The notes: generated by a model not told the origin, from the sequence alone. A DNA stretch of 32,507 nt from RECG01 sp964444805 (GCA_964444805.1 CAYUIK010000007.1:1-32507); one strand, 5' to 3'. Counted from the first letter of the stretch, positions 1 through 9,324 are shown. Made by a program: numbers and translations.

Positions 1-457
1 TTTGACTTTATAAACGCATGTTCGTGTGACAACAAGGGTTTTCCTTATGAATGCTTGTTTGACTTCTTCCTTTGATGTATGATGACTTTGTCTCTTGTCG
101 TTAAGGGGAAATTGAGACGTGGCTACGAAATGGAACCTCGCAAAGATGATCGGATTCATCGACAGGGACTCTCGAACGAGCGATTCATACGCACAGGAAT
201 CGAGACCTTTTTGGCGAATAAAACACGAATAAACGTCGTAAACAGCCTGATTGAAGCATCGAGAACCTTTTCATCGTTCATACCCTTGATCTTTTCGTTC
301 CCAAAGGGGGTTACATGGCGTCGATCGACACGCCCGTTCGCTTCCGTGCAAACCTGAATAAAAATTCGTGCCTTATCTTTATAAGCGACCTACAAACAGT
401 TCATCAAATACGCGAAACAAGCGCATAAAAATTCTTTTTGAAAATTAGTTTCCCACG
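1..457. other. Non-coding region left of the origin boxes
   Basis: No gene can be supported here. A 92-codon open frame at 79-357 has no good ribosome binding site and a composition unlike the neighbouring proteins. rpmH, which commonly lies divergent from dnaA in Bacillota, was not seen on the minus strand. The octamer CTTTATAA occurs at 6-13 and 377-384, and again at 526-533 among the DnaA boxes. Confidence 0.5.
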
Positions 458-640
458 TCTTGAATTGTGGATAAGTCTTACACACTGAACGAACAATGTG
501 GAAAACTGGAAATCTTATTTGTGACCTTTATAAAGCCATCAAATTATGAAAAGTTTTCCACAATGACCACAATTTTCGCGACGTTTCAAAAAAGTTTTCC
601 ACAAATATTGTTGATAAAAAATCATATTTAATCCTCTTTT
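458..640. other. oriC: Replication origin region, upstream half (DnaA boxes and AT-rich segment)
   Basis: Four matches to the DnaA box TTATCCACA or its TTTTCCACA variant lie in the non-coding DNA before dnaA: TGTGGATAA at 466-474 and TGTGGAAAA at 497-505 (both reverse orientation), and TTTTCCACA at 554-562 and 595-603 (both forward). Bases 604-640 after the last box are very AT-rich. The whole stretch 1-678 carries no convincing gene. Boxes upstream of dnaA plus a second cluster behind it (2044-2160) match the bipartite origin known in Bacillus. Which AT-rich stretch unwinds cannot be decided by eye. Confidence 0.85.
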
Positions 641-678
641 CTATGATATCATGAATGCACATAACAGGGGGTTATCCT

Positions 679-2043
679 ATGAACATCTATGACCAACTCT
701 GGCATAAGATTCTCAGTGATCTCGAACAGACTTTCAACGAAGAAACCTATGCCGATGTTTTTGAACCGATCAAATCGACGCACAAGTACCAAAACGGCTA
801 TATTTACGTCGTCGTCGACAACGAATTCATCAAAAACCGCATCAATCGACTGCATCTAACAAAGATCAACGAACTCGCTCTCAAATATCACACCGAAAAA
901 GTTCGTTTTAAATTCGTAACGGCAGCCGAACTCGTTCCGGAAGAGAAGCTCAACAGACTCGAAGAAAACTTAACGCTCAAGTACCGTCCGAGTAATTTGA
1001 ATGCGACCTACACATTCGATAATTTTGTTGTTGGAAAAAGCAATATGTTCGCCTTCCGAATGGCGATGAAAGTCGCCGATCAGCCGGGGGCTGTCGCCAA
1101 TCCGCTTTACATCTTCGGTGATGTCGGTTTAGGCAAAACCCACCTCATGCAGGCGATCGGCAATTACGCCCTTGAAGAGGACATCAACCAGAAAGTGCTC
1201 TATGTCAAGGCTGACGGTTTCATCGAAGACTTCGCCAATCTTTTAAAACGCCAAAAAATGGACGATTTCAATGCCAAGTATCGCGACATCGACATCCTTC
1301 TCGTCGATGACATCCAGATCATGGGTGGTGCTTCCAAGACGCAGATGGAGTTCTTCAAACTCTTTGATTATCTCTACCAGCAGAACAAGCAAATCGTCAT
1401 CACATCGGACAAACCCGCATCCGACCTCAAGAACATCATGACAAGACTGACTTCACGATTCGAAGTCGGACTATCCGTCGATATCCAGGTCCCGGATCTC
1501 GAGCATCGAATCGAGATTCTAAAACGCAAACTCTCAACCGAATCATCCGATATCAACGACATTCCCAATCGTGTTCTCGAATTCATCGCTTCCTCTTTTG
1601 TCACGAATATCCGAGAACTCGAAGGAGCGCTCAAGAGAGTCCTTTTCTATTGTTTAACCAACAACCTCGACCTAACGATCGAGTCGGCAAATGAGGCGCT
1701 CGAACCGCTTTTGCGGACGAAACGAAAAAGTGATTCGCTCAACGAAAACAACTACGATCGGATTCAGAGCATCGTCAGTGATTTCTACGGGATCTCAATC
1801 GAAGACCTGATCGGCAAAAAGCGTCACTCGCGCTTCATCCTCCCGAGACACATCGCCATGTTCCTGATTAAATCGAAATACAACATCCCTTACAAAACGA
1901 TCGGAACACTCTTTGGCGACCGTGACCACTCGACCGTACTGGCAGCTTGCGAGAAAATCGAAAACGAACTCAAACAGGACCTTTCACTCAAGATGGCCGT
2001 CGAAACGATCAACAAAAAAATCGATTCTTTCAGTCATCGGTAG
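679..2043 (+). CDS. dnaA: Chromosomal replication initiator protein DnaA
   Basis: DnaA binds the origin boxes, forms an ATP-dependent filament and opens the DNA for helicase loading. The 454-residue protein shows all four expected parts. There is an N-terminal domain, a short linker, and an AAA+ core with Walker A GDVGLGKT (about 147-154) and Walker B LLVDD (about 207-211). The C-terminal box-binding domain carries the signature DHST (about 416-419). The length is normal for Bacillota. I start at ATG 679, seven bases after AGGGGG (666-671). An in-frame ATG at 655 lies upstream of that site and would add only eight residues. DnaA boxes on both sides suggest autoregulation. The next gene is dnaN. 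Confidence 0.98.
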   Translation: MNIYDQLWHKILSDLEQTFNEETYADVFEPIKSTHKYQNGYIYVVVDNEFIKNRINRLHLTKINELALKYHTEKVRFKFVTAAELVPEEKLNRLEENLTLKYRPSNLNATYTFDNFVVGKSNMFAFRMAMKVADQPGAVANPLYIFGDVGLGKTHLMQAIGNYALEEDINQKVLYVKADGFIEDFANLLKRQKMDDFNAKYRDIDILLVDDIQIMGGASKTQMEFFKLFDYLYQQNKQIVITSDKPASDLKNIMTRLTSRFEVGLSVDIQVPDLEHRIEILKRKLSTESSDINDIPNRVLEFIASSFVTNIRELEGALKRVLFYCLTNNLDLTIESANEALEPLLRTKRKSDSLNENNYDRIQSIVSDFYGISIEDLIGKKRHSRFILPRHIAMFLIKSKYNIPYKTIGTLFGDRDHSTVLAACEKIENELKQDLSLKMAVETINKKIDSFSHR

Positions 2044-2160
2044 CTGTTTATAATTTGTGGATAATGTGGTATAATGATTGCGACGTAAAGCCCCCAATCG
2101 GACTTACCCACTTATCCACACTTACAACAATAATTATAAAGATAAATTAAAGAATAAAAA
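2044..2160. other. oriC: Replication origin region, downstream half (dnaA-dnaN intergenic)
   Basis: The gap between dnaA and dnaN holds two perfect DnaA boxes facing each other: TGTGGATAA at 2056-2064 and TTATCCACA at 2112-2120. A nearly pure A/T stretch follows to about 2160. In Bacillus subtilis the equivalent interval is where the duplex unwinds, so this is the better candidate for the unwinding element. That assignment is by analogy. Confidence 0.75.
2067..2075 (+). promoter_or_regulatory. Probable dnaN promoter, extended -10 next to a DnaA box
   Basis: TGGTATAAT gives a TATAAT -10 (2070-2075) with an upstream TG. The -35 region is weak. A perfect DnaA box at 2056-2064 lies between the expected -35 and -10 positions, so bound DnaA would probably block RNA polymerase. 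Confidence 0.55.
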
Positions 2161-2172
2161 GGAGCTCTCGCC

Positions 2173-3303
2173 ATGGTATTTGCAATCGATCGCGATCAAC
2201 TGCTCGATCAGCTTTTGATCATCCAAAAAGGCCTACCGACCAAAACCCCGATGCCCGCCCTTTTCGGCATCAAATTCGAACTCTTTGAGGATTACCTACT
2301 CATGACGTCGAGCAATACCGATATCGCTGTCCAGGTTCTGATCGACGACCCTTCGCTCTCGATTACCAAGACCGGACGAATCGTCATACCGGGTCGCTAC
2401 TTGATCGAAATCATCCGCAAGGTCACGTCCAAACGCATCGAATTCGCCTTGATCGAAGACAAATTGCTCGTGATCAAGGCCGATCGCTCCGAGTTCAAAC
2501 TCCACCTCATCGACATCGAGGATTACCCCGAGATCGACTTTCTCGACCTCGATGATCCGATTACACTCGATAGCCAACTGCTCAAAAAAGTCATTCGAGA
2601 GACGAATTTCGCAACCGCAACGAGCGAAAAGCGTCCGATTCTAACCGGTGTCAACTTCAAATACGAGGACGACCATCTCTATTGCGTAGCGACCGACAGT
2701 TATCGTCTCAGTCAGATCGACATGAAGGTCCGCACCCACAGCAAGCAGTTCGACATCGTCGTTCCCAACAAGAGTCTCGATGAGCTCCAGAAAATCTTCG
2801 ACGGCTACTCCGAGGATGTCGAACTCTACATCAACCCCAACAAAGTCCTGTTCAAGATGGAAAACATTCTATTCCAGACGCGTCTTCTCGAAGGCACTTA
2901 CCCCGATACGCGTCGGATCATACCAAAAGAATTTCCCGTTTCGATTACGTTCACCAAAGAAGAGTTGATTTCCGCGGTCGAGCGCGTATCCCTGATGTCA
3001 CCCAAGGATCGCGAAAGCAACTACAGCATCATCAAACTCGAGCTTCGCGCCGATCGAGTCGTTGAAATCAGTTCGACCAACAGTGAAATCGGTGACGCTA
3101 ACGAAGAAGTGGTTCCCGCATCCGATCCGGTCGGACAACCGATGCGAATCGCCTTCAGTGCCAAGCACTTAAGTGAGGGATTGCGCTCGTTCTCATCGAG
3201 CGAAATCACCATCGACTTTGCCGGTGAAGTTCGTCCGTTCATCATCAGAGGTAGTGACGATCAGGACATGATTCACCTCATTCTCCCCGTACGAATCGAT
3301 TGA
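2173..3303 (+). CDS. dnaN: DNA polymerase III beta subunit (sliding clamp)
   Basis: The clamp dimer encircles DNA and tethers the replicative polymerase and other partners. The 376-residue protein has the usual three-repeat clamp length. It ends in the characteristic HLILPVR-type C-terminus that helps form the partner-binding pocket. The ATG is eight bases after AAAAGGAG (2157-2164). It lies 129 bases behind dnaA, beyond the second DnaA-box cluster, and is followed by a strong terminator, so dnaA-dnaN form their own unit. Nothing in it looks unusual. Confidence 0.97.
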   Translation: MVFAIDRDQLLDQLLIIQKGLPTKTPMPALFGIKFELFEDYLLMTSSNTDIAVQVLIDDPSLSITKTGRIVIPGRYLIEIIRKVTSKRIEFALIEDKLLVIKADRSEFKLHLIDIEDYPEIDFLDLDDPITLDSQLLKKVIRETNFATATSEKRPILTGVNFKYEDDHLYCVATDSYRLSQIDMKVRTHSKQFDIVVPNKSLDELQKIFDGYSEDVELYINPNKVLFKMENILFQTRLLEGTYPDTRRIIPKEFPVSITFTKEELISAVERVSLMSPKDRESNYSIIKLELRADRVVEISSTNSEIGDANEEVVPASDPVGQPMRIAFSAKHLSEGLRSFSSSEITIDFAGEVRPFIIRGSDDQDMIHLILPVRID

Positions 3304-3320
3304 GATCGATGACGATAGAG

Positions 3321-3349
3321 CGCCCTATATTCGTTTTAGGGCGTTTTTT
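3321..3349 (+). terminator. Rho-independent terminator after dnaN
   Basis: CGCCCTA (3321-3327) pairs with TAGGGCG (3337-3343) around a nine-base loop and is followed by six T. It separates dnaN from yaaA. Confidence 0.9.
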
Positions 3350-3399
3350 GATGCTCGAAGACATATGAACCGAATGGTAGGAAAAAGCGGCATAAAAAG

Positions 3400-3428
3400 G
3401 TGAAAATTCGCTTATATTATGTTATAAT
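3400..3428 (+). promoter_or_regulatory. Promoter of the yaaA-recF-gyrB-gyrA operon
   Basis: GTGAAA (3400-3405), 17 bases, then TATAAT (3423-3428) preceded by TGT, giving an extended -10. It lies after the dnaN terminator and about 24 bases before the yaaA start. Confidence 0.7.
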
Positions 3429-3451
3429 ATAAACGTGAAGAGGGATGAATA

Positions 3452-3664
3452 ATGAAAAAATTCAAGATCCATGACGCGTATATTACGCTCGGACAATTTC
3501 TTAAAGCGAAAGGATATATCGGATCCGGAGGAGAAGCCAAGTTTTTTTTATTGGAAAATCCGGTTCTCTTAAACGGTGAACGGCGGATGGAACGGGGAAA
3601 GAAAATATACCCGAACGACATCGTCGTCGTGAAGAAGGACACCTATGTCATCGACTCGGATTGA
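3452..3664 (+). CDS. yaaA: S4-domain protein YaaA (RlbA-like)
   Basis: This small 70-residue protein belongs to the S4-like family found between dnaN and recF in many Bacillota. Nearly the whole length is an S4 RNA-binding fold: the ITLGQFLK segment, the glycine-rich GSGGEAKFFL, LNGE, and a basic RRMERGKK before NDIVVV. RNA binding, probably connected with ribosomes, is the family inference; its exact role is not firmly known. The ATG is seven bases after AAGAGGG (3438-3444). The last 20 bases overlap recF in another frame, which implies translational coupling. Confidence 0.9.
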   Translation: MKKFKIHDAYITLGQFLKAKGYIGSGGEAKFFLLENPVLLNGERRMERGKKIYPNDIVVVKKDTYVIDSD

Positions 3665-4694
3665 ACGGATTGAGCTTAAGGGATTCCGTAATCACAAGAC
3701 GTTCGATTTACATCTGACGAAACCACTTGTCTACATCTTTGGTCCGAACGGAAGCGGAAAAACGAGCATCCTCGAGAGCATACACGTCATCGCGACAACG
3801 AAATCACATCGTACGACAGACGAAAAGGAAATGATCGCCAACGGGCATGATTTCGCCGTCATCAAAGTGAAGACGACACACGATCGCTATCAGCTCGTGC
3901 TCTCGAAATACGGGAAAAGGACATCGATCAATGGCGTTGAAAAAAGGAAGCTGAGTGATTTTATCGGCCACCTCAGAGTCGTCATGTTCGCGCCCGAGGA
4001 TCTGAACCTGATCAAAGGGAGTCCTGCCGATCGGAGACACTTCCTCGACCTGGAATACATGCAGCTGTCCCCGGAATATCTGCGAAATCTGACGCAGTAT
4101 CGAGCGGTACTGCGGCAACGCAACGCTTTGCTCAAACGACTCGGACAAGGTGATGATGATACGTTTTTGAACATTCTCGGTGAACAACTCTATGAACACG
4201 GCCAGCGGATCATCGCCGAACGTCGCGTGTTCGTCGCCGAACTCAACCAAGAACTCAAAACGATCCACAGGGCGTTTAGCGAACACGAGGTCGACATGAG
4301 ATATCTTCCGGACGTATCGGAAGAAGGACTATCCGCTCATCTGCACGAGCAACAAAAAAAGGATATGCTCTACCAGACGACGCTCGCCGGCCCGCATCGA
4401 GATGACTGTAATTTCGTTTTTAACGGCTTTGACGCGAAGAGTCATGCCTCACAAGGAGAACAACGCTTGATCGTCGTAGCATTGAAATTCGCTCTTCTCA
4501 GGACGATTGAACGAAAGACGGGTCAACCCAGTATTCTGCTGCTCGATGATGTCTTGAGCGAACTCGACGATGAAAGACGAGCGATCTTTTTGAAGAGATT
4601 GCCGGCCGACCATCAAGTGATCATGAATAGTACGACGCCGATTGAAGATAACAGGTTTGAGAAGATCGACCTCGCAAAAGGAGATACGCCATGA
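3645..4694 (+). CDS. recF: DNA replication and repair protein RecF
   Basis: RecF is an SMC-like ATPase that helps load RecA at gapped DNA with RecO and RecR. The 349-residue protein has an N-terminal strand followed by Walker A GPNGSGKT (about 33-40) and the conserved KSHRT segment. It ends with Walker B LLLDDVLSELD fused to the D-loop and the usual C-terminal subdomain. It is slightly shorter than the common 360-375 residues but no motif is missing. The ATG overlaps yaaA by 20 bases and follows GAAGGA by six bases. Its end overlaps gyrB by four bases (ATGA). Its presence argues against a highly reduced mollicute. Confidence 0.95.
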   Translation: MSSTRIERIELKGFRNHKTFDLHLTKPLVYIFGPNGSGKTSILESIHVIATTKSHRTTDEKEMIANGHDFAVIKVKTTHDRYQLVLSKYGKRTSINGVEKRKLSDFIGHLRVVMFAPEDLNLIKGSPADRRHFLDLEYMQLSPEYLRNLTQYRAVLRQRNALLKRLGQGDDDTFLNILGEQLYEHGQRIIAERRVFVAELNQELKTIHRAFSEHEVDMRYLPDVSEEGLSAHLHEQQKKDMLYQTTLAGPHRDDCNFVFNGFDAKSHASQGEQRLIVVALKFALLRTIERKTGQPSILLLDDVLSELDDERRAIFLKRLPADHQVIMNSTTPIEDNRFEKIDLAKGDTP

Positions 4695-6586
4695 ACGACT
4701 ATAATGCATCGAACATTCAAATACTAGAAGGTCTGGAAGCTGTCCGTAAACGACCCGGTATGTATATCGGGAGCACGGGAACGACGGGCTTGCATCATCT
4801 CGTCTGGGAGATCATCGACAACGCGATCGATGAAGCTCTTGGCGGGTACGCGACCGAAATTCGGGTGGAAATACTAAAAGACGAGATCATTCGCGTGACC
4901 GATGACGGTCGGGGAATTCCCGTCGATCTCCATCAAAAAACGAAACGACCGGCGGTCGAGACGATTCTCACGACGCTTCATTCAGGCGGTAAGTTCGACG
5001 GCCAGTCCTACAAGGTATCGGGCGGATTGCATGGCGTCGGTGCTTCCGTCGTCAACGCGTTGTCCGAGTGGTTTCTCGTGGAAATTCATCGTGACGGCAA
5101 AAAATATCAACAACGCTATGAGCGCGGATTCCCGGTGACCGATGTCGATATAATCGGCACGAGTGAACATACCGGAACGGTCATTACCTTCAAAGCCGAC
5201 GGGAACGTCTTCACGGAAACAACCGTATATGAATACGAAATCCTGCGCAATCGCGTCCAGCAACTCGCCTTTCTGAACAAAGGGCTCAAGATCAGTATCG
5301 CTGATTTCAGAAGTGAAACACCGATCGTGAAGTCCTATCATTACGAAGGGGGCATCGTCGAATACGTAACCTTTTTGAACGGCAGCAGAAACAAGATCAA
5401 TCAAGAGATCATCTATGGTGAAAAGGTCGTACAAGGCATTACGTTGGAGATTGCGATCCAGTACAATGATTCCTACGCGACGAATTTTCATTCGTTCGCG
5501 AACAATATTCCGACGCGAGAAGGCGGCATGCACGAAGATGGATTCAAACTCGCTTTGACGCGCATCATGAACAACTATGCGAAGGACAACAATCTTCTCA
5601 AGAAGGACGAATCCTTCCTCGGTGAAGATACCCGGGAGGGGTTGACCGCGATCATTTCCATCAAGCATCCCGATCCCCAGTTCGAAGGACAGACGAAGAC
5701 GAAACTCGGGAACCCCGAAGTTCGGCAAATTACGAGTCAAGTCGTCGGCGAGGGACTCGAACGTTTTCTCGGTGAACATCCCGCTGATGCCAAAGGAATC
5801 ATCACGAAGTGCACGATGGCCATGCGTTCGCGGATCGCCGCCCGCAAGGCAAGAGAAGCGACCAGACGCAAGTCACCGCTTGACGCACTGGGATTCGCTT
5901 CGAAACTCGCGGATTGCCGCAGCAAGAACCCCGTCATATCCGAAATCTACATCGTCGAGGGCGACTCAGCCGGCGGATCTGCCAAGCAAGGTCGGGAATC
6001 GGAGTACCAGGCGATTCTTCCGTTGCGGGGAAAAGTCTTGAACGTCGAAAAAGCTCGACTCGACAAGATTCTTTCCAACAAGGAAATCCTGTCGCTCATT
6101 CAAGCGCTCGGTACCGGAATCGGTGATGAGTTCGCGATTGAAAAACTGCGCTATCACAAGATCGTCATCATGACCGATGCCGACATCGATGGAGCCCATA
6201 TCCGGACGCTGCTCCTCACGTTTTTCTTCCGTTACATGAAAGCTCTGATCGACCTCGGTTACGTGTTCATCGCCCAACCTCCTCTCTATAAAGTCCAACA
6301 AGGTAAAAAAGTCCATTACGCCTACACGGAAGATGAACTGAGTCGCGCGCTCAAAGAATTCGGTGCTAAACCAAGCATTCAACGGTACAAAGGTCTCGGT
6401 GAAATGAATCCCGAACAGTTGTGGGAAACCACCATGGACCCCGAGGGACGTACGTTGTTGCAGGTATCCCTCAAGGATGCCATGGACGCCGACCACGTTT
6501 TCAGCATGCTCATGGGTGAAGAAGTCGAACCACGCAAACTATTCATTCAAGAAAATGCCATATATGCCGATAATATCGACGCGTAA
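4691..6586 (+). CDS. gyrB: DNA gyrase subunit B
   Basis: GyrB supplies the ATPase that drives negative supercoiling by gyrase. Visible parts are the GHKL ATPase with IDNAIDEAL and DDGRGIP, the transducer domain, and the Toprim domain. The Toprim domain has EGDSAGG (catalytic Glu about 423) and TDADIDG (Asp about 498 and 500), which bind the metal for DNA cleavage. The C-terminal QRYKGLGEMNPEQLWETTMDP block is typical. At 631 residues it is the short Gram-positive form without the enterobacterial insert. The ATG overlaps the recF stop and has AAAGGAGA upstream. gyrA follows after 20 bases. The second subunit is more GyrA than ParC, so I call this gyrB and not parE. Confidence 0.97.
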   Translation: MNDYNASNIQILEGLEAVRKRPGMYIGSTGTTGLHHLVWEIIDNAIDEALGGYATEIRVEILKDEIIRVTDDGRGIPVDLHQKTKRPAVETILTTLHSGGKFDGQSYKVSGGLHGVGASVVNALSEWFLVEIHRDGKKYQQRYERGFPVTDVDIIGTSEHTGTVITFKADGNVFTETTVYEYEILRNRVQQLAFLNKGLKISIADFRSETPIVKSYHYEGGIVEYVTFLNGSRNKINQEIIYGEKVVQGITLEIAIQYNDSYATNFHSFANNIPTREGGMHEDGFKLALTRIMNNYAKDNNLLKKDESFLGEDTREGLTAIISIKHPDPQFEGQTKTKLGNPEVRQITSQVVGEGLERFLGEHPADAKGIITKCTMAMRSRIAARKAREATRRKSPLDALGFASKLADCRSKNPVISEIYIVEGDSAGGSAKQGRESEYQAILPLRGKVLNVEKARLDKILSNKEILSLIQALGTGIGDEFAIEKLRYHKIVIMTDADIDGAHIRTLLLTFFFRYMKALIDLGYVFIAQPPLYKVQQGKKVHYAYTEDELSRALKEFGAKPSIQRYKGLGEMNPEQLWETTMDPEGRTLLQVSLKDAMDADHVFSMLMGEEVEPRKLFIQENAIYADNIDA

Positions 6587-6606
6587 GCGAAAAGGAGAAT
6601 GCTTAG

Positions 6607-9219
6607 ATGGATGAAACCCTAAAACACAACAAGCCGACCGAAGGCAACGTCAAGGAGATCAACATCTCCACGGAAATGAAAACATCCTTTTTGAACTACG
6701 CGATGAGCGTCATCGTTTCTCGTGCTCTGCCGGATATTCGTGATGGCCTGAAACCCGTACAAAGACGTATTCTCTACGCCATGAATGACCTCGGCATGTC
6801 CGCCGACAAGGCACACAAGAAATCGGCGCGCATCGTCGGTGAAGTCATCGGTAAGTATCACCCCCACGGTGACTCGAGCGTCTATGACGCGATGGTACGT
6901 ATGGCACAACCCTTCAGTTACCGCATGCCTTTAATCGATGGTCACGGAAACTTCGGTTCGATCGACGGTGATGGTGCAGCGGCCATGCGTTACACGGAAG
7001 CTCGCATGTCGAAGATCGCCGGCGAACTCGTTCGTGATCTCGAAAAGAAAACCGTCGATTTCATCGATAACTACGATGGATCCGAAAGCGAACCCTCCGT
7101 ATTGCCTGCGCGCTATCCCAACCTTCTCGTCAACGGCGCGACTGGGATCGCGGTTGGCATGGCGACCAACGTTCCACCGCATAATCTCGGTGAAGTGATC
7201 GACGGGCTTCTCGCCTATATCGACAATCCCGCGATCACGACGGCGGAACTGATGGAGCATGTCAAAGGTCCCGATTTCCCGACGGGCGGACAAATTCTCG
7301 GACTTACAGGGCTTAGAAACGCGTATGAAACCGGTAAGGGCGCGATCGCGCTTCGTGCCAACGTCGACATACTGACACATAAGAACAAGAGTACGCTCAT
7401 CGTCAAGGAAATACCGTATCAGGTCAACAAAACGACGTTGATCGAGAAGATCGCCGATATCGCCAAACAGGGCATAATCGACGGGATTACCGATTTGCGC
7501 GATGAATCGAATCGAAAGGGCATGCGCATCGTAATCGAACTCAGGCGAGACGTCAATCCCCATGTCATGCTCAACAATCTCTACAAGCACACCCAACTCC
7601 AGCAATCCGTCAATTTCAATATGATTGCGCTTGTCGGCGGTCAACCGAAACTCGTCAATCTCAAGGATATTCTCGGGCACTATCTCGCCCATCAGATCGA
7701 AGTCATCCAAAGACGTACGATTCACGACTTGAAAAAGGCTGAGGATCGCGCACACATTCTCGCAGGTCTTCTCATCGCTTTGAACGACATCGATCACGCC
7801 ATTGAACTCATCAAGGCTTCGAAGACCGGCGATGAAGCGAAAGTGGCACTCATCGAAGCCTATGATCTCACGGAAATTCAGGCTAAAGCGATTCTCGACA
7901 TGAGATTGCAGCGTCTAACCGGACTCGAAATCGAAAAGATCGAAGCGGAAGCCGCTGAACTCGCCGAAAAGATCGTCGACTACAAGGACATCATCGCCAG
8001 CGAAACGAGAAAGCACGTCATCATTCAGGACGAGCTCTCAGAAATTCGGACCTCGTATCGCTGTGAGCGTATGTCCGAAGTGAACCTGCACGAAGATCTC
8101 AGCATCGAAAATGAAGACCTCATACCCGTTGAAGATGTCATCGTCACGGTGACGAACAACGGCTATATCAAGCGCATGAAGGTCGACGACTACAAGACAC
8201 AGAACCGTGGTGGTGTCGGTATGTCGGGAATCAAGGTCCACGATGACGACTACGTCGAACACATTCAGATGACATCGACGCACGACTATCACCTATTCTT
8301 TACGAACACGGGTCGCGTTTACAAGGTCAAGGGCTATCAGATTCAAGCGGGATCGCGACACTCCAAGGGCTTGCCGATCGTCAACATGCTGCGATTCGAA
8401 AGAGATGAAACACTGGCATCGTTTACGAGCGTCAAGAACTTTGAAGCGGACGACCGCTACGTCCTGTTCGTGACGAAGAAGGGCATCGTCAAACGTACCC
8501 GGGTCAGTGACTTCCAGCATATTCGTTCCAACGGGATTATCGCCATCAACCTCAAGGAAAACGACGAACTGATCAGCGTTCGCATGACCGATGGAAACCA
8601 GGACATCATCCTCGCAGCAACCAACGGAAAAGCGATTCGTTTCAAGGAAACGGACGTCCGATCGATGGGTCGGACAGCGAGCGGTGTACGGGGGATGTCG
8701 ATTTCGCCCGATGAGGATGTCATCGGTGTCGCCATTGTCAGCGATGACGAACAGGAAGTTCTCGTCATTACCGAAAAAGGATTCGGCAAGCGTACGGTCG
8801 TCGGCGAATACCGGTGCCAGTTCCGGGGTGGAAAAGGCGTTAAAACCATTAATGTCACGGAGAAAAACGGCAAGCTTACGACGCTTCGGGCTGTAACGGA
8901 TAGCGAAGACTTAATCGTCGTATCGGACAAGGGTATCGTTATTCGAACCCATATCTCGCAAATATCGAAGACGAAACGCGCGACACAGGGAGTACGGATC
9001 ATCCGACTTCGTCCCGACCACAAAGTATCGACGATCGCACTCGTTCCCCATCAGGAAGACGAAGATGATCAAACCGAAGACCAGGAACACTTCACACGAG
9101 AGGAAATGATTGCCGGCGATCAACCGAAAGTGGTTTCTGCCGTCGAACTTTCTCCCGACGAAAGCGAAGAAGAGGAAACCGAAAAGGCCCATCAGGAAAG
9201 TCTTTTTGAAGAAGAATAG
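6607..9219 (+). CDS. gyrA: DNA gyrase subunit A
   Basis: GyrA breaks and rejoins DNA and wraps it for supercoiling. The active-site Tyr is about residue 129 in AAMRYTEAR. The quinolone-determining segment HPHGDSSVYD keeps Ser90 and Asp94, equivalent to E. coli Ser83 and Asp87, so no classical resistance substitution is seen. The C-terminal domain has six-bladed propeller repeats and a GyrA box QFRGGKG (about 738-744) with Phe at the usually basic second position. The box supports gyrase over topoisomerase IV. A long acidic tail ends the 870-residue protein. AAAAGGAGA lies just upstream of the ATG. The operon ends in a terminator directly after the gene. Confidence 0.97.
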   Translation: MDETLKHNKPTEGNVKEINISTEMKTSFLNYAMSVIVSRALPDIRDGLKPVQRRILYAMNDLGMSADKAHKKSARIVGEVIGKYHPHGDSSVYDAMVRMAQPFSYRMPLIDGHGNFGSIDGDGAAAMRYTEARMSKIAGELVRDLEKKTVDFIDNYDGSESEPSVLPARYPNLLVNGATGIAVGMATNVPPHNLGEVIDGLLAYIDNPAITTAELMEHVKGPDFPTGGQILGLTGLRNAYETGKGAIALRANVDILTHKNKSTLIVKEIPYQVNKTTLIEKIADIAKQGIIDGITDLRDESNRKGMRIVIELRRDVNPHVMLNNLYKHTQLQQSVNFNMIALVGGQPKLVNLKDILGHYLAHQIEVIQRRTIHDLKKAEDRAHILAGLLIALNDIDHAIELIKASKTGDEAKVALIEAYDLTEIQAKAILDMRLQRLTGLEIEKIEAEAAELAEKIVDYKDIIASETRKHVIIQDELSEIRTSYRCERMSEVNLHEDLSIENEDLIPVEDVIVTVTNNGYIKRMKVDDYKTQNRGGVGMSGIKVHDDDYVEHIQMTSTHDYHLFFTNTGRVYKVKGYQIQAGSRHSKGLPIVNMLRFERDETLASFTSVKNFEADDRYVLFVTKKGIVKRTRVSDFQHIRSNGIIAINLKENDELISVRMTDGNQDIILAATNGKAIRFKETDVRSMGRTASGVRGMSISPDEDVIGVAIVSDDEQEVLVITEKGFGKRTVVGEYRCQFRGGKGVKTINVTEKNGKLTTLRAVTDSEDLIVVSDKGIVIRTHISQISKTKRATQGVRIIRLRPDHKVSTIALVPHQEDEDDQTEDQEHFTREEMIAGDQPKVVSAVELSPDESEEEETEKAHQESLFEEE

Positions 9220-9227
9220 AACACAAT

Positions 9228-9259
9228 AGGGAAACTCTTTGGGGTTTCCCTTATTCTTT
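9228..9259 (+). terminator. Rho-independent terminator after gyrA
   Basis: AGGGAAAC (9228-9235) pairs perfectly with GTTTCCCT (9244-9251) around an eight-base loop. A T-rich but interrupted tail follows. Confidence 0.8.
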
Positions 9260-9286
9260 CCGATGCAAAAAAGACACGAAATATTG

Positions 9287-9292
9287 TATAAT
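9287..9292 (+). promoter_or_regulatory. Probable -10 element before the LtaS-like gene
   Basis: TATAAT at 9287-9292 lies between the gyrA terminator and the next gene. No good -35 is visible. Confidence 0.45.
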
Positions 9293-9324
9293 GAGAAGAA
9301 GACAATCACTTGGAGATGCTTAAC

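Noticed and set aside
79..357. Open reading frame of 92 codons left of the origin
   Set aside because: No good ribosome binding site, irregular composition, no recognisable motif, and a position in origin DNA; probably chance.
1..400. rpmH/rnpA expected divergent from dnaA
   Set aside because: No L34 protein sequence could be read on the minus strand in this stretch.
4982..5779. Long antisense open frame inside gyrB
   Set aside because: It mirrors the gyrB codon pattern, has no binding site, and the sense frame is certain. The same holds for long antisense frames in gyrA (6931-7797) and the HD gene (18237-19208).
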